A DNA stretch of 29,038 nucleotides from an uncultured Candidatus Saccharibacteria bacterium (GCA_937974295.1 CALBWN010000070.1:1-29038), one strand, 5' to 3'; shown: positions 1 through 7,064, numbered from the stretch's first letter. Translations and numbers: made by a program. Notes: generated from the letters alone by a model not told the origin.

Positions 1-2
1 AG

Positions 3-377
3 CTCTACGCTGAGCAAAATTCGTGGCAGTCACTCGATGGCACAGAACGCACCAACTACTTCACTACCACTGCACAGGGGCTTGGCCTCGACGTTGACCG
101 CTTCAAGACCGACCTTGCCGAAGCCGACCGCTCAGGTGCCCGAATTAAGAAAAAGATCGCCTTCGATAAATCCCTGGCTGGTGCCCAAAATGCCGCCAGT
201 GCCACACCAGCTATTCTCGTCAATGGCAAGAATGTGACCAACCAATACGTCAAGGACGGCAAGCTCACCACCTCAGGCAGTTCAGATGCGCGCCAAGTGT
301 GGGCCGACGCCGATGCCTTTGGCAAGCTCGTCATCGAGCCAGCCCTCAAGGAAAAGGGTGTCTCCTTGCCGCAATAG
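3..377 (+). CDS. DsbA-family thioredoxin-fold protein, C-terminal part (5' end outside window)
   Basis: The reading frame is open from the window edge to TAG at 375-377, giving 124 residues. It looks like the C-terminal half of an exported DsbA/thioredoxin_4-type disulfide oxidoreductase: a helical stretch (residues about 15-55), then 'SATPAILVNGK', which has the form of the cis-proline loop and following strand of this fold, and a last helix ending 'LKEKGVSLPQ'. The CxxC active site and any signal peptide lie upstream of the window, so activity cannot be judged. Such proteins make disulfides in secreted proteins. A bidirectional terminator follows 19 bases after the stop. Family assignment is from the motif and fold order only. 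Confidence 0.7.
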   Translation, partial: LYAEQNSWQSLDGTERTNYFTTTAQGLGLDVDRFKTDLAEADRSGARIKKKIAFDKSLAGAQNAASATPAILVNGKNVTNQYVKDGKLTTSGSSDARQVWADADAFGKLVIEPALKEKGVSLPQ

Positions 378-395
378 CCCTTGCTCTAGCAGGCT

Positions 396-424
396 AAAAA
401 CCACCTCGTATCAGAGGTGGTTTT
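396..424. terminator. Bidirectional rho-independent terminator
   Basis: Stem CCACCTC (401-407) pairs with GAGGTGG (414-420) around a six-base loop and is extended by AAAA/TTTT on both sides, so each strand has a T tract after the hairpin. It sits between the converging DsbA-like gene (+) and the small membrane-protein gene (-) and can serve both. Confidence 0.85.
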
Positions 425-431
425 GTTTGTG

Positions 432-815
432 TTAGTTATTCTTGGTCGTATCTTGCGTGGTTTGCTGGGCGGTGCCTTGCTGGGTTTGGGTAGTGGTATT
501 TGCTCCGTTTGATGGTGCACCTGGCTGGTTACCACTGCCCGTCGACTGCCCTGCTTGGCCTGGTGGCGACATGTTCCCTTGGCTAGTTTGACTACCCATC
601 ATACCATGGCCAATAGGGCCACTTTGGCTCGATGTGCTGCGGCTATTGACCTGCATACCACCAAGAAATCCGAGCGCTGCCGCCACGATCACACCGCCGA
701 TCACCGCCGCGATCAAACCAGAGTGAGCCGTGCCCTTGGCCTGCTCTTGTGTGGATAGGGCAGGCGCTGGCGACGCACTGCTCTTCTCCACTGCAAAGCC
801 ATCTTCTATGTTCAT
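432..815 (-). CDS. Small single-pass membrane protein with Gln/Thr/Ser-rich external tail
   Basis: 127 residues from the ATG at 815, chosen because AAAGGAG lies just upstream; a longer in-frame ORF extends to 896 without a ribosome site. Residues 1-32 are a polar N-terminus, 33-55 a Gly/Ala-rich transmembrane helix ('LIAAVIGGVIVAAALGF' core), and the rest is a low-complexity tail rich in Gly, Gln, Ser, Thr and Asn with two Met-rich spots ('GHGMMGSQ'). No enzymatic motif is visible and the function is unknown; such tails suit a surface or envelope role. The promoter region carries two 11-bp direct repeats typical of OmpR-type regulators, suggesting two-component control. A terminator follows the stop. 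Confidence 0.7.
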   Translation of the reverse strand: MNIEDGFAVEKSSASPAPALSTQEQAKGTAHSGLIAAVIGGVIVAAALGFLGGMQVNSRSTSSQSGPIGHGMMGSQTSQGNMSPPGQAGQSTGSGNQPGAPSNGANTTTQTQQGTAQQTTQDTTKNN

Positions 816-842
816 ACATACTCCTTTCGTTATTATGGTTCG

Positions 843-879
843 AGTATAGGGAGCAGGCGTTAAAAGAAGCTTAAAAGAA
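843..879 (-). promoter_or_regulatory. Promoter with two 11-bp direct repeats (OmpR/PhoB-type operator candidate)
   Basis: On the minus strand two head-to-tail 11-mers, TTCTTTTAAGC (879-869) and TTCTTTTAACG (868-858), are followed 9 bases later by a -10 TATACT (848-843). They overlap the expected -35, where no good hexamer exists, which is the arrangement of a response-regulator-activated promoter. Start codon at 815, Shine-Dalgarno between. Identity of the regulator is unknown. Confidence 0.5.
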
Positions 880-938
880 CAATCTCGCAGTTCCATTCAT
901 CGCCGCACGCTTTTCTCGCGCTCAGCTCACACTATTTT

Positions 939-1199
939 TTGCATAAGCTTCGTCCGAGTGTGCTATCTAATAGAATGCAAGAAGTTGCAAAAAGCGCTGG
1001 CCTAACGTTGAGCGCGTTAATTAACAGCTACCTCACGCAAGTCGTTGCAACTCGCCATATTGAGCCGTGTATCCCTGAGCCAATGACGCCGCAACTCGAA
1101 GCACTGCTTACTGAAATTGAGCCATCGTTAGCAGCTAGTAATAACTTGAGTAAGCCGTTTGACTCTGCCGAAGAATTTTTAGCTGATCTCAAAAAGTAA
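939..1199 (+). CDS. RelB/DinJ-like antitoxin, probably a relic lacking its first residues
   Basis: 86 residues from a TTG start with no visible ribosome site. The core 'EVAKSAGLTLSALINSYL' is the ribbon-helix-helix signature of RelB/DinJ antitoxins, followed by 'TQVVATRHIE' and an acidic C-terminal half that would wrap a toxin. The family normally starts with a beta strand a few residues longer than what is present, so the 5' end seems eroded. The stop TAA is followed by A, giving TAATA where a toxin start (TAATG) would be expected; the frame beyond resembles a damaged RelE-type toxin. Likely a decaying type II toxin-antitoxin pair. Confidence 0.6.
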   Translation: MHKLRPSVLSNRMQEVAKSAGLTLSALINSYLTQVVATRHIEPCIPEPMTPQLEALLTEIEPSLAASNNLSKPFDSAEEFLADLKK

Positions 1200-1315
1200 T
1201 ACAACCCATATACCCTTACTACCAGCTAGTCCAAGCCCAGTTTGAGACGCGCCTTTGCTTATTTATCAAGCATCCGCTCTTTATTTCTACAGAACGTTAT
1301 CTACTACGTACTCTG
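1199..1315 (+). pseudogene. Possible RelE-type toxin remnant downstream of the antitoxin
   Basis: The frame beginning at the ATA in TAATA (1199-1201) reads 'IQPIYPYYQLVQAQFETR' and then 'LCLFIKHPLF', which resembles the 'F..R...F..nP' helix of RelE/YafQ toxins, with a gap before it. It has no start codon and runs into the antisense histidine-kinase fragment near 1310. The match is short and the assignment tentative. Confidence 0.3.
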
Positions 1316-2059
1316 CCTGCCAGCAAGGCGCAAGGCAACTGTAAAGGTTGTGCCGATGCCGGGCGTGCTGTCGACGTTGATCTTGCCGCCATGCTCGGTG
1401 ATGATCTGCTGGGCGATCGCCAGCCCAAGGCCATAACCCTGACCCAAACCACTGGTGCGGGCTTGGTCGGCTCGGTAGAAGCGCTGAAAGATCTGGCGCT
1501 GCGTGGCGGCGTCCATCCCAATGCCTTGGTCGATGATCTGCACCCTAGCCCAGCGATTAGTACTCGCGGCGGTGATGGTAATAGTGGTATGCTCCGGGCT
1601 ATATTTAATGGCATTGTCGAGCAAAATAGTGAGGAGCTGAACAAGACGCTGCTGATGAGCCCGCACCATTAGAGGTGGCGTGGTGTCGTCAATGGCAATC
1701 GACTTCGCTTAGGCAGGTGCCACCACCAAGTTCATCGCTTCGCTCACCACAGTTTGTAAAGCAACTGGCTGCAGTTGCACCGCCGAGCGGTCGTGCCGGA
1801 GCAAACCAAGCATCGTATTAGCCAGCGTTTGTAACCGCGTCGCATCAGCAACATTTGCCTCTATCACAGTGCGGGCCTCGGCCAAGGTGAGCTTGGGGTT
1901 GCGCAGCGCTACTTCATTCGCAGTGCGCAGCGCAGTCAGCGGTGTGCGCAGCTCATGGCTGGCATCACTAACGAACTGCGTCTGGGCGTGCATGTTGGCG
2001 CGGATCGGCCGCAGAGTGTGCTCCGCGAGGAGATAGCTCACCACACTGCCAATTGCCAG
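1304..2059 (-). pseudogene. Sensor histidine kinase, sensor half lost and one nonsense codon
   Basis: A single frame contains the HisKA phosphoacceptor 'SDASHELRTPL' and, further on, the HATPase boxes N ('LLDNAIKYSPE'), G1 ('DQGIGM'), F ('FQRFYRAD') and G2 ('GYGLGLAIAQQI'). A TAA at 1709-1711 splits it; both halves are in the same frame, and reading the TAA as CAA gives 'APAQAKSIAI', so one C-to-T change explains the break. The N-terminal membrane and sensor part is missing: only the tail of a last TM ('LAIGSVVSYLL') and 'LRPI' remain before the frame closes at 2063-2065, where it meets the winged-helix gene. No response regulator lies nearby. If translated, the product would be a kinase without ATP-binding domain. 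Confidence 0.85.
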
Positions 2060-2234
2060 TCGTCATCTTGACCGTAATGAGCCCTTTGTTCTTGAGGTGA
2101 GTGAGTTGTGCCATTAGCTTTGGGCGGCTCATGCGCAGGCTCTGTTCTAGGCCAATCACATCGTCTTCGCCATGCTCGTTGATCTGCTGCAAAACGAGAG
2201 CTTCATCTGTGGTGAGAGTTGGTTGCTGTGCCAT
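1968..2234 (-). CDS. Winged-helix (MarR-like) regulator fragment fused out of frame to kinase remnant
   Basis: Start ATG at 2234 has an AAGGAG site upstream. Residues 1-56 form a helix-turn-helix of the MarR/winged-helix kind ('VLQQINEHGEDD', 'QSLRMSRPKLMAQLTHL', wing strand 'GLITVK'). After about residue 58 the sequence runs into the histidine kinase gene in another frame ('CGELSPRGAHSAADPRQ'), so the last 30 residues are an artefact of the junction near 2055-2075. A deletion that removed the end of this gene and the start of the kinase would explain both. The start is intact; the product may be an unstable or short DNA-binding protein. Confidence 0.55.
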   Translation of the reverse strand: MAQQPTLTTDEALVLQQINEHGEDDVIGLEQSLRMSRPKLMAQLTHLKNKGLITVKMTTGNWQCGELSPRGAHSAADPRQHARPDAVR

Positions 2235-2421
2235 TGTCGTATACTCCTTGTTTATGGTTGTATCTGTAGTATGCACGACGTGGCTTAGGGCAGTCTTAAA
2301 AATTCGATTTTTTACTTCATTACGCCATTCCTCAAGGGTTTGTATAGACAAAAAGGCAAATATATCAGGGTGTATTATGACTTACGCATTAGTATTTTCT
2401 ACCTCTGTTCATTCCTCTTAT

Positions 2422-2435
2422 GCTATACTAATCAT
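2422..2435 (+). promoter_or_regulatory. Extended -10 promoter, leaderless start of the Nudix gene
   Basis: TGCTATACT (2421-2429) stands six bases before the ATG at 2436, and no Shine-Dalgarno is present. Transcription would begin at or next to the A of the ATG. Confidence 0.65.
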
Positions 2436-2936
2436 ATGAATCCGCTTGCGATGATTGCCTACCAGACCAAAGACTATCCACGCCTGCCCGATGGAAGGAT
2501 CGACTACACTGGCCAGCCCATCTGCTTTGTTTTCAATTGCGTAGTATGCTACGGTGATGAGATTTTACTAGCGCGGCGGAGCCAGCAAGAGGTGGAGCAG
2601 CCGCGTATGCTCAATGGCGTCTCTGGCTTCATTGATCGAACCGATACGAGCATTACGGTACTAGCTGGGCAAGAACTGGCCGAGGAGCTAGGCATTGACC
2701 CGCGAGATACGACTATCGTGGCGGCGCAGCAGCCCCTGATGCAGATCGATGCAGCGCATAGCCGCCAGTGGTATGTGTATCCGGTGCTCGTTGAATGTGC
2801 ACAGCGCATAACGCCTCGGCTTAATGCCGAAAATAGCGCAGCAGCGTGGTATCCACTCACCGAGATCGATGCTCTGCCGCTGTTACCGTTTTATCATGAG
2901 ACGCTTCGCGCTGGCCTGGCAATGCGCCACAAGTAG
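2436..2936 (+). CDS. Nudix hydrolase with atypical Nudix box
   Basis: 166 residues from the ATG at 2436 (the frame is open further upstream but only this ATG fits the promoter). The Nudix helix is 'GQELAEELGID' within 'GFIDRTDTSITVLAGQ'; compared with GX5EX7REUXEEXGU there is one extra residue, Asp in place of the first Glu and Gln in place of the Arg, while the metal-binding Glu cluster is kept. Such enzymes hydrolyse nucleoside-diphosphate compounds; the substrate cannot be told. The gene stands alone and converges on the glycosyltransferase gene, whose ORF overlaps its last 54 bases. Confidence 0.75.
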   Translation: MNPLAMIAYQTKDYPRLPDGRIDYTGQPICFVFNCVVCYGDEILLARRSQQEVEQPRMLNGVSGFIDRTDTSITVLAGQELAEELGIDPRDTTIVAAQQPLMQIDAAHSRQWYVYPVLVECAQRITPRLNAENSAAAWYPLTEIDALPLLPFYHETLRAGLAMRHK

Positions 2937-3668
2937 GCTTTGCGTTAGTTGAAGAAATAATAAAGAGCCAGACCCAAAGACTGGCTCCTCGTGGATGGTA
3001 TAGCCAGCGTACTCTGCCTTGACGAGCAGCTCGGTGTCAAAGAACCAACCAGTATCCTTAATGCGAGGCAGAATCTTGTGTGCCGCATCGCGCCGAATCG
3101 CCTTGAAACCGCACTGGGCATCGACAAATTTTGTCTTCATCGTCCGGCGAATAATCCAGTTGTAGCAACGCGAGATAGTGTCGCGCTTGAAGCCGCGGGT
3201 TGTGCGCGACTGCTTCATCAGGCGCGAGCCCGTCGCCACAGCTGCCTCACCCATAATCAGTGGAGTGATCATCGGCACGAAGCTGTCTAAATTGGTAGAG
3301 AGGTCGATATCCATATAGGCCAGAATATCGGCCGAGCTCTGTAGCCAAGCTTGCTTGAGAGCCCGGCCACGGCCTTTCTCGGCAAGCTGAATGAGCTGTA
3401 CCTCGGGGTAGCGCAGCGCCAATTGGCGCGCCGCCTCCGCCGTGCCGTCCGTGCTGCCATTGTCGGCAATAATGATGCGCCAGCGATGCGGCACATGCTG
3501 TGATAAATACGCGTGCAACGTGCTCACCGAGCGCGCAATAACATGCACCTCATTAAGCACTGGTAGCACAATATCGACACTAAGCGTCCGCGGATTAAGC
3601 GCACGCAGCACTGGCGCAGCGGGTGTCTCTACCGCTCCGGCTGATTGGGTCATGGTTGCTGTTTTCAT
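2883..3668 (-). CDS. GT2 glycosyltransferase (DPM1-like), C-terminus altered
   Basis: 261 residues. GT-A fold motifs are complete: 'DIVLPVLNE' (32-40), 'IADNGSTDGT' (67-76), 'EKGRGRALKQA' (98-108), the metal-binding DxD 'DID' (120-122), and 'DAQCGFKAIRRDAA' (183-196). This matches dolichyl/undecaprenyl-phosphate sugar transferases, which load a sugar on a lipid carrier at the inner face of the membrane. After 'HEEPVF' (residue 231) the family normally continues 'W.DD..SRV'; here the frame instead reads through a terminator hairpin and into the convergent Nudix gene for 30 residues. The C-terminus is therefore probably truncated, with a random tail. No ribosome site before the ATG; a CACAAT seven bases upstream may mark a leaderless promoter. 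Confidence 0.85.
   Translation of the reverse strand: MKTATMTQSAGAVETPAAPVLRALNPRTLSVDIVLPVLNEVHVIARSVSTLHAYLSQHVPHRWRIIIADNGSTDGTAEAARQLALRYPEVQLIQLAEKGRGRALKQAWLQSSADILAYMDIDLSTNLDSFVPMITPLIMGEAAVATGSRLMKQSRTTRGFKRDTISRCYNWIIRRTMKTKFVDAQCGFKAIRRDAAHKILPRIKDTGWFFDTELLVKAEYAGYTIHEEPVFGSGSLLFLQLTQSLLVAHCQASAKRLMIKR
2951..2987 (-). terminator. Rho-independent terminator inside the 3' end of the GT2 ORF
   Basis: Minus-strand stem GAGCCAG (2987-2981) pairs with CTGGCTC (2971-2965), loop nine bases, followed by TTTATTATTTCTTC. Part of the stem encodes 'EEP' of the glycosyltransferase. Confidence 0.65.
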
Positions 3669-3803
3669 GTGTGGTATTGTGCAGGAGAGAGATGAAAGCT
3701 AGCTTAAAGAGACTCCTGCTGAGGCGACGCGCTCGTATCGGCCCATTTATTATTTCTCGCTTCTTATTCTTCCTCTAGGAAATTATGAAGGCTAGTATTT
3801 TGC

Positions 3804-4309
3804 CTAAGCACCAATATTGAGAAAGTAGCCCAAACCATCTAACCTACCACCGAGTGAATGGCCAGTAAAGCTCTTGGCGCCTACATGAGCACCGCCACCA
3901 ACTTTCTTGATCGTCTCGGTGTAGAAGGTGTAGGCATCGTGGAATTGGTTCAACCCATCCTACACAAAACATTCCCACTCGATGCAATCGCAATATCCGA
4001 CTCAATATCTTTCATCGCTTCCCAGATATTTTTATCAATATCTGTTCCGCGGTAGGCAAAGACAATATCCTTGGTGGCTGGATCTTGCACAGCAATAGCC
4101 GACATACCAGATGAAGTGGTTGTAGCGTTGATGAGGTGCCAGGATGCGAGGGAGGAGAGGGGTTTAAGTTCAAGCAAGACAGTTATTGCGGTCAAGTGAG
4201 AGACAATTTCTTTAAGGGTTTGTTTCGACACATCATCTAACAAACTATTTGGTATTACTTGATAAGCAAGCGATGACAAGGCAAGATACTGCTCAACTTT
4301 TAAATTCAT
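3804..4309 (-). pseudogene. Class-3 lipase gene, frameshifted and truncated after the nucleophile elbow
   Basis: The ORF starts at ATG 4309, overlaps the preceding gene's stop (ATGA) and has AAGGAG before it. It reads 'KVEQYLALSSLAYQ', then 'DIVFAYRGTD' and 'WEAMKDIESDIAIA', the oxyanion-loop region of lipase_3/Mbeg1-like hydrolases. It stops at 3950, but a second frame takes over at once with 'QFHDAYTFYTETIKKVGG' and 'SFTGHSLGG' (3863-3846), the GxSxG serine elbow, and ends at 3804-3806. So one indel near 3953-3965 breaks the gene, and the part with the catalytic Asp and His is missing. It is the most complete of several lipase copies in the island and the partner of the membrane gene just upstream. 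Confidence 0.85.
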
Positions 4310-5061
4310 TTTTTCTCCTTAACTATTTCTTTATCATATATACGAATATCCTGGTTTTCGTGAAGTATTTTTGCTATTTCATCTTCTAAGAGCACTATGA
4401 TGTGCTTGGTGCCATTTTCGTACCATCGGTATATCAGTTTAGTCTCAGCAGGAACATCCTTAATAACTTGCAACAACTGCTTGACTCGCTCATAGTGCAC
4501 TAACGAAGAAGCATCGCTTTGCGCAGTTACTTCTAGCTTATAGAGTATACTTTTGCTATGCTTATGTGCCACCTCTTGAAATAATGGCAAAGCCTTAGTG
4601 TCTGTAACAGCATTGCCAATTTCGCCCGTTGCTATATCCACCGTAGACGCGTACGATCCAGCCATTATTTTATCGACCATCGGTTTTATTCTTGCCATTT
4701 CTTGCATGCCCCATAGTGTATCTACATAATCATCCCATGGGCCTGAAAGTGACATCATCACCTTAAAGAGAAGTTTTTTGTTCGCTACAGGATGAGCTAC
4801 CGCTTCAAACCACCCCCGCACCGCGAACCCACTTCCGTTTCGTATTGGTTTCTCGACAACAAATTCCTCTTTATACTTGTTACGTAAATACGTCTTCATT
4901 GTCGCTTGAGCTTGGCCAGCCTCGATGTCTAACTTAAGATAAAATCCACTAACGAGGAGAAGCATAATAGTTGTTGGAATAATGATGACATAGAGGACAC
5001 CACGGAAGACGATAGTGGGAAAGCTTAGTTTACTGTTATCGTTTGGTTTTTGCTTGTGCAT
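4306..5061 (-). CDS. Island membrane protein, paralogue 4 (lipase partner; function unknown)
   Basis: 251 residues. Short cytoplasmic N-terminus ('KLSFPTIVFRGVLY'), one TM helix about 20-42 ('VIIIPTTIMLLLVSGF'), then an external domain of about 200 residues. Shared with its three paralogues: 'IEAGQAQATMKTYL..KY', 'EEFVVEKP', a Gly-rich 'GSGFAV' and, near residue 170, a strand of the type 'SILYKLEV'. No enzymatic motif and no database family that I can name with confidence; the layout recalls Firmicutes one-TM DUF3139/YfjL-like proteins, but that is only a resemblance. It overlaps the lipase start by four bases, so the two were translationally coupled. It has its own TGCTATAAT promoter. Candidate immunity protein or lipase foldase. 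Confidence 0.75.
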   Translation of the reverse strand: MHKQKPNDNSKLSFPTIVFRGVLYVIIIPTTIMLLLVSGFYLKLDIEAGQAQATMKTYLRNKYKEEFVVEKPIRNGSGFAVRGWFEAVAHPVANKKLLFKVMMSLSGPWDDYVDTLWGMQEMARIKPMVDKIMAGSYASTVDIATGEIGNAVTDTKALPLFQEVAHKHSKSILYKLEVTAQSDASSLVHYERVKQLLQVIKDVPAETKLIYRWYENGTKHIIVLLEDEIAKILHENQDIRIYDKEIVKEKK

Positions 5062-5083
5062 ATTTTCTGCTCTCAGGATCCCT

Positions 5084-5189
5084 ATTTTTGGCTACGCGAC
5101 TATTATAGCACAAATGCAGAACTATTGAGTTATTCTTCTTATTCTGCAAGCTGTAGCTTTGATGAGCTGTCAAGGTATGAGAGAGGTTT
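5084..5189 (-). repeat. Island repeat, copy A (promoter plus lipase fragment)
   Basis: About 105 bases nearly identical to 6793-6899 (for example GCACAAATGCAGAACTATTG in both). On the minus strand it starts in a lipase coding fragment and runs into the promoter of the next membrane gene, so the same lipase-to-promoter junction occurs twice. Confidence 0.75.
5102..5110 (-). promoter_or_regulatory. Extended -10 promoter of paralogue 4
   Basis: Minus strand TGCTATAAT (5110-5102), a perfect -10 with TG extension, 41 bases before the ATG at 5061. It lies inside the block repeated at 6793-6899. Confidence 0.65.
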
Positions 5190-5245
5190 ACGCTCAAGGC
5201 GATTGGTTTTTAGGTACTTCCTTCATGATTTCTTTTAAAGATTTA
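5125..5245 (-). pseudogene. Lipase remnant downstream of paralogue 3
   Basis: Minus-strand frames read 'VNKSLKEIMKEV' and then, after a shift, 'LERKPLSYLDSSSKLQLAE'. They align with 'VSKQTLKEIVSHL' and 'LELKPLSSLASWHL' of the lipase pseudogene at 3804-4309, in the same order and distance. Only about residues 25-60 of the lipase survive. It lies exactly where a lipase gene follows paralogue 4 in the better preserved unit. Confidence 0.6.
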
Positions 5246-5249
5246 TTGA

Positions 5250-6011
5250 CTATATCCTTCCCTTACTCTTTTTAAAGCAATCCTTAGAAGTTTCTTGCGC
5301 CGTTTTCTCGCTTATACCTCCATACTCCTGACAAATATATCGTGCATCTTCAGTTCTGCTATTTACAACATATCTCACAGCATAACTTCTCGGGTTTTTT
5401 GATTGGGCATACTCCATGAGTCTTCTTACGTTTTGGACATCTTCTTCTCTTACCTGGTCCCCTACTACAACAATAGATACTTCATATATAATATGGTCCC
5501 CATACTTTCGCAACATCTCAGCAAAAGCTGGCGTACCCTGTATCCCATCAGCTACATCAGGAGCAATTGTAATATCTGGCATATATTTTACTGCAGGTAT
5601 AGACAATTTTTTAACCATCTTGGTAAGATCTTTTTCTTCTTGCTCATTGTAAAGTGCCGAGAGGTAGTTATCGCGATAGAGCCGGTGATCTTTCTCTAAA
5701 ACACGAAAGGTATAAGAACTACCCTCTCTATGTGCATCTGCAACTTTGCCGCCTCTTCTTGCGAATCCTCCTCCTTCAATTCGATAGTTCTTGATAATGA
5801 AGTGCTGGTGATATTTTTTCTCTAGGTAGGCGCGCATTTCAGCCTGAGCTTGATGAGCCTCTATAAGATACTTAATATGAAATATACCGATTAATGCACC
5901 AGTTAATAGAAGTATGACGCATGTCGGAATAATGATAACGCGGAGGATACCACGAAAGAGGATGGTGCGAAAGCTTAGCCTATTATTCTCGTCTGGTTCT
6001 TTCTCGTGCAT
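5250..6011 (-). CDS. Island membrane protein, paralogue 3
   Basis: 253 residues from the ATG at 6011, chosen because all four paralogues start with Met-(His/Phe)-x-Lys before 'LSF'; a GGGGTGGGG stretch precedes it (an in-frame ATG at 6026 is less likely). One TM at about 22-46 after 'RLSFRTILFRGILR'; external domain with 'IEAHQAQAEMRAYLEKKY', 'HFIIKNYRIEGGGFARRGG', and 'YGDHIIYEVSIVV' near residue 175. It is more charged than its relatives. It begins 18 bases after the stop of paralogue 2 with no promoter between, so the two form an operon. A lipase remnant follows its stop. Function unknown. Confidence 0.75.
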   Translation of the reverse strand: MHEKEPDENNRLSFRTILFRGILRVIIIPTCVILLLTGALIGIFHIKYLIEAHQAQAEMRAYLEKKYHQHFIIKNYRIEGGGFARRGGKVADAHREGSSYTFRVLEKDHRLYRDNYLSALYNEQEEKDLTKMVKKLSIPAVKYMPDITIAPDVADGIQGTPAFAEMLRKYGDHIIYEVSIVVVGDQVREEDVQNVRRLMEYAQSKNPRSYAVRYVVNSRTEDARYICQEYGGISEKTAQETSKDCFKKSKGRI

Positions 6012-6029
6012 GTTTTCTGTCCCCACCCC

Positions 6030-6770
6030 TTATTTTCTAAAGCATTCATTGGCTTGTTTTTCATCTAATAGACGCGTACCTTCTACCTGTATATTGCACA
6101 CTACGTCTGTATCCATCTTCGTATCATGTATGCTGTAATGTATAATACGGTAGCCAACTTTTTGCTGATTGATATATCTAATAAGGCTGATGAGATAGTA
6201 CCGATCCCGGTTATCGACAGCCAATTGATTTGTATTACGATTAACACTTATTATGTAGTGAATATCTTTTCCATAAGACGCTATCGCTTCTTCGTATGTT
6301 TTAGGTGTACCGCTCAGCGACTGTGCTGTATTGTCTGCAAGACTGACAGTGATGTCGGTCTGCGCCCACGAGTTATTTATGATATGATCCTTTATTAACT
6401 TATCATTCTGAGAGCGGGACCATATTACACCTGGATAGTTATCTTGATTGCCATTCGATGAGGTGTTTACAGAAAATCGTATATGAGGATCCCGTATAGG
6501 GTAAGCATTGGCAGCTAGTACTCCCTCTACGCCGAGGCCACTGCTCTTCCGCTCTGGTTTCTCAACGATGAATTCCTCATTATATTTGTTTTGTAAATAA
6601 GTTTTCATTGTTGCTTGAGCTTGATTCGCCTCAATATCGGCCTTGAGATAGAATCCACCAACAAGGAGAAATATAACAGCTGTTGGAATGATGATGACAT
6701 AGAGAATACCACGGAGAAGAATGGCACGGAAGCTTAGTTTAGTGTTATTATTTAGTTCCTTCTTGAACAT
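6030..6770 (-). CDS. Island membrane protein, paralogue 2
   Basis: 246 residues from the ATG at 6770 (GGGAGAAGG before it; the ORF also has an ATG at 6788). N-terminus 'TKLSFRAILLRGILY', TM at about 22-43, then 'IEANQAQATMKTYLQNKY', 'EEFIVEKPERKSSGLGVEG', 'IRFSV', 'SYGKDIHYIISV', and a C-terminal region with two Cys. N-terminal 70 residues are close to paralogue 4 while the rest diverges, the pattern of duplicated genes under diversifying change. No lipase lies between it and paralogue 3. Confidence 0.75.
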   Translation of the reverse strand: MFKKELNNNTKLSFRAILLRGILYVIIIPTAVIFLLVGGFYLKADIEANQAQATMKTYLQNKYNEEFIVEKPERKSSGLGVEGVLAANAYPIRDPHIRFSVNTSSNGNQDNYPGVIWSRSQNDKLIKDHIINNSWAQTDITVSLADNTAQSLSGTPKTYEEAIASYGKDIHYIISVNRNTNQLAVDNRDRYYLISLIRYINQQKVGYRIIHYSIHDTKMDTDVVCNIQVEGTRLLDEKQANECFRK

Positions 6771-6792
6771 ATTCCCTTCTCCCAACAACCCC

Positions 6793-6899
6793 TATTTTTT
6801 GGCTACGCAACTATTGTAGCACAAATGCAGAACTATTGAGTTATTCTTCTTACTCTGAAAGTCGTAGCGTTGATGAGGTGCCAAGGTGTGAGAGAGGAA
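6793..6899 (-). repeat. Island repeat, copy B (promoter plus lipase fragment)
   Basis: Counterpart of 5084-5189, upstream of paralogue 2. It contains the TGCTACAAT promoter and a lipase fragment reading 'LGTSSTLRLSE', equivalent to 'LDSSSKLQLAE' of copy A. Confidence 0.75.
6813..6821 (-). promoter_or_regulatory. Extended -10 promoter of paralogues 2-3
   Basis: Minus strand TGCTACAAT (6821-6813), 43 bases upstream of the ATG at 6770; same block as the promoter of paralogue 4. Confidence 0.6.
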
Positions 6900-7064
6900 T
6901 GGGTTGCATTCGAGAGAAATAGATCCATCGCTATGGCAATAATTGTCAATTTTTCCCTGTTTTATGAGCGCCTCAATGGTGGCTTCTCGCTGCTAGAGGC
7001 AAAACTATTTAGGGATGTACTATTAAGATAATGAGCTTAACACCAAGCATTGTTCTATTTTCAT
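6850..7064 (-). pseudogene. Lipase remnant downstream of paralogue 1, N-terminus preserved
   Basis: An ATG at 7064, after AAGGGGGAAAG, opens 'MKIEQCLVLSSLS' and stops at 7023-7025. This matches 'MNLKVEQYLALSSLA', the N-terminus of the lipase pseudogene at 4309. Beyond several stops the sequence keeps faint traces ('TIEALIKQ' against 'TLKEIVSH') and joins the repeated block at about 6899. The membrane gene upstream reads over the first 56 bases in another frame. Confidence 0.6.

Noticed and set aside
1391..1672. Plus-strand ORF over the kinase fragment
   Set aside because: Shadow of the HATPase-coding strand.
1709..1711. Stop codon in the kinase as a sign of a recoded genome
   Set aside because: It is TAA, while TGA, TAG and TAA all act as true stops elsewhere; a nonsense mutation is simpler.
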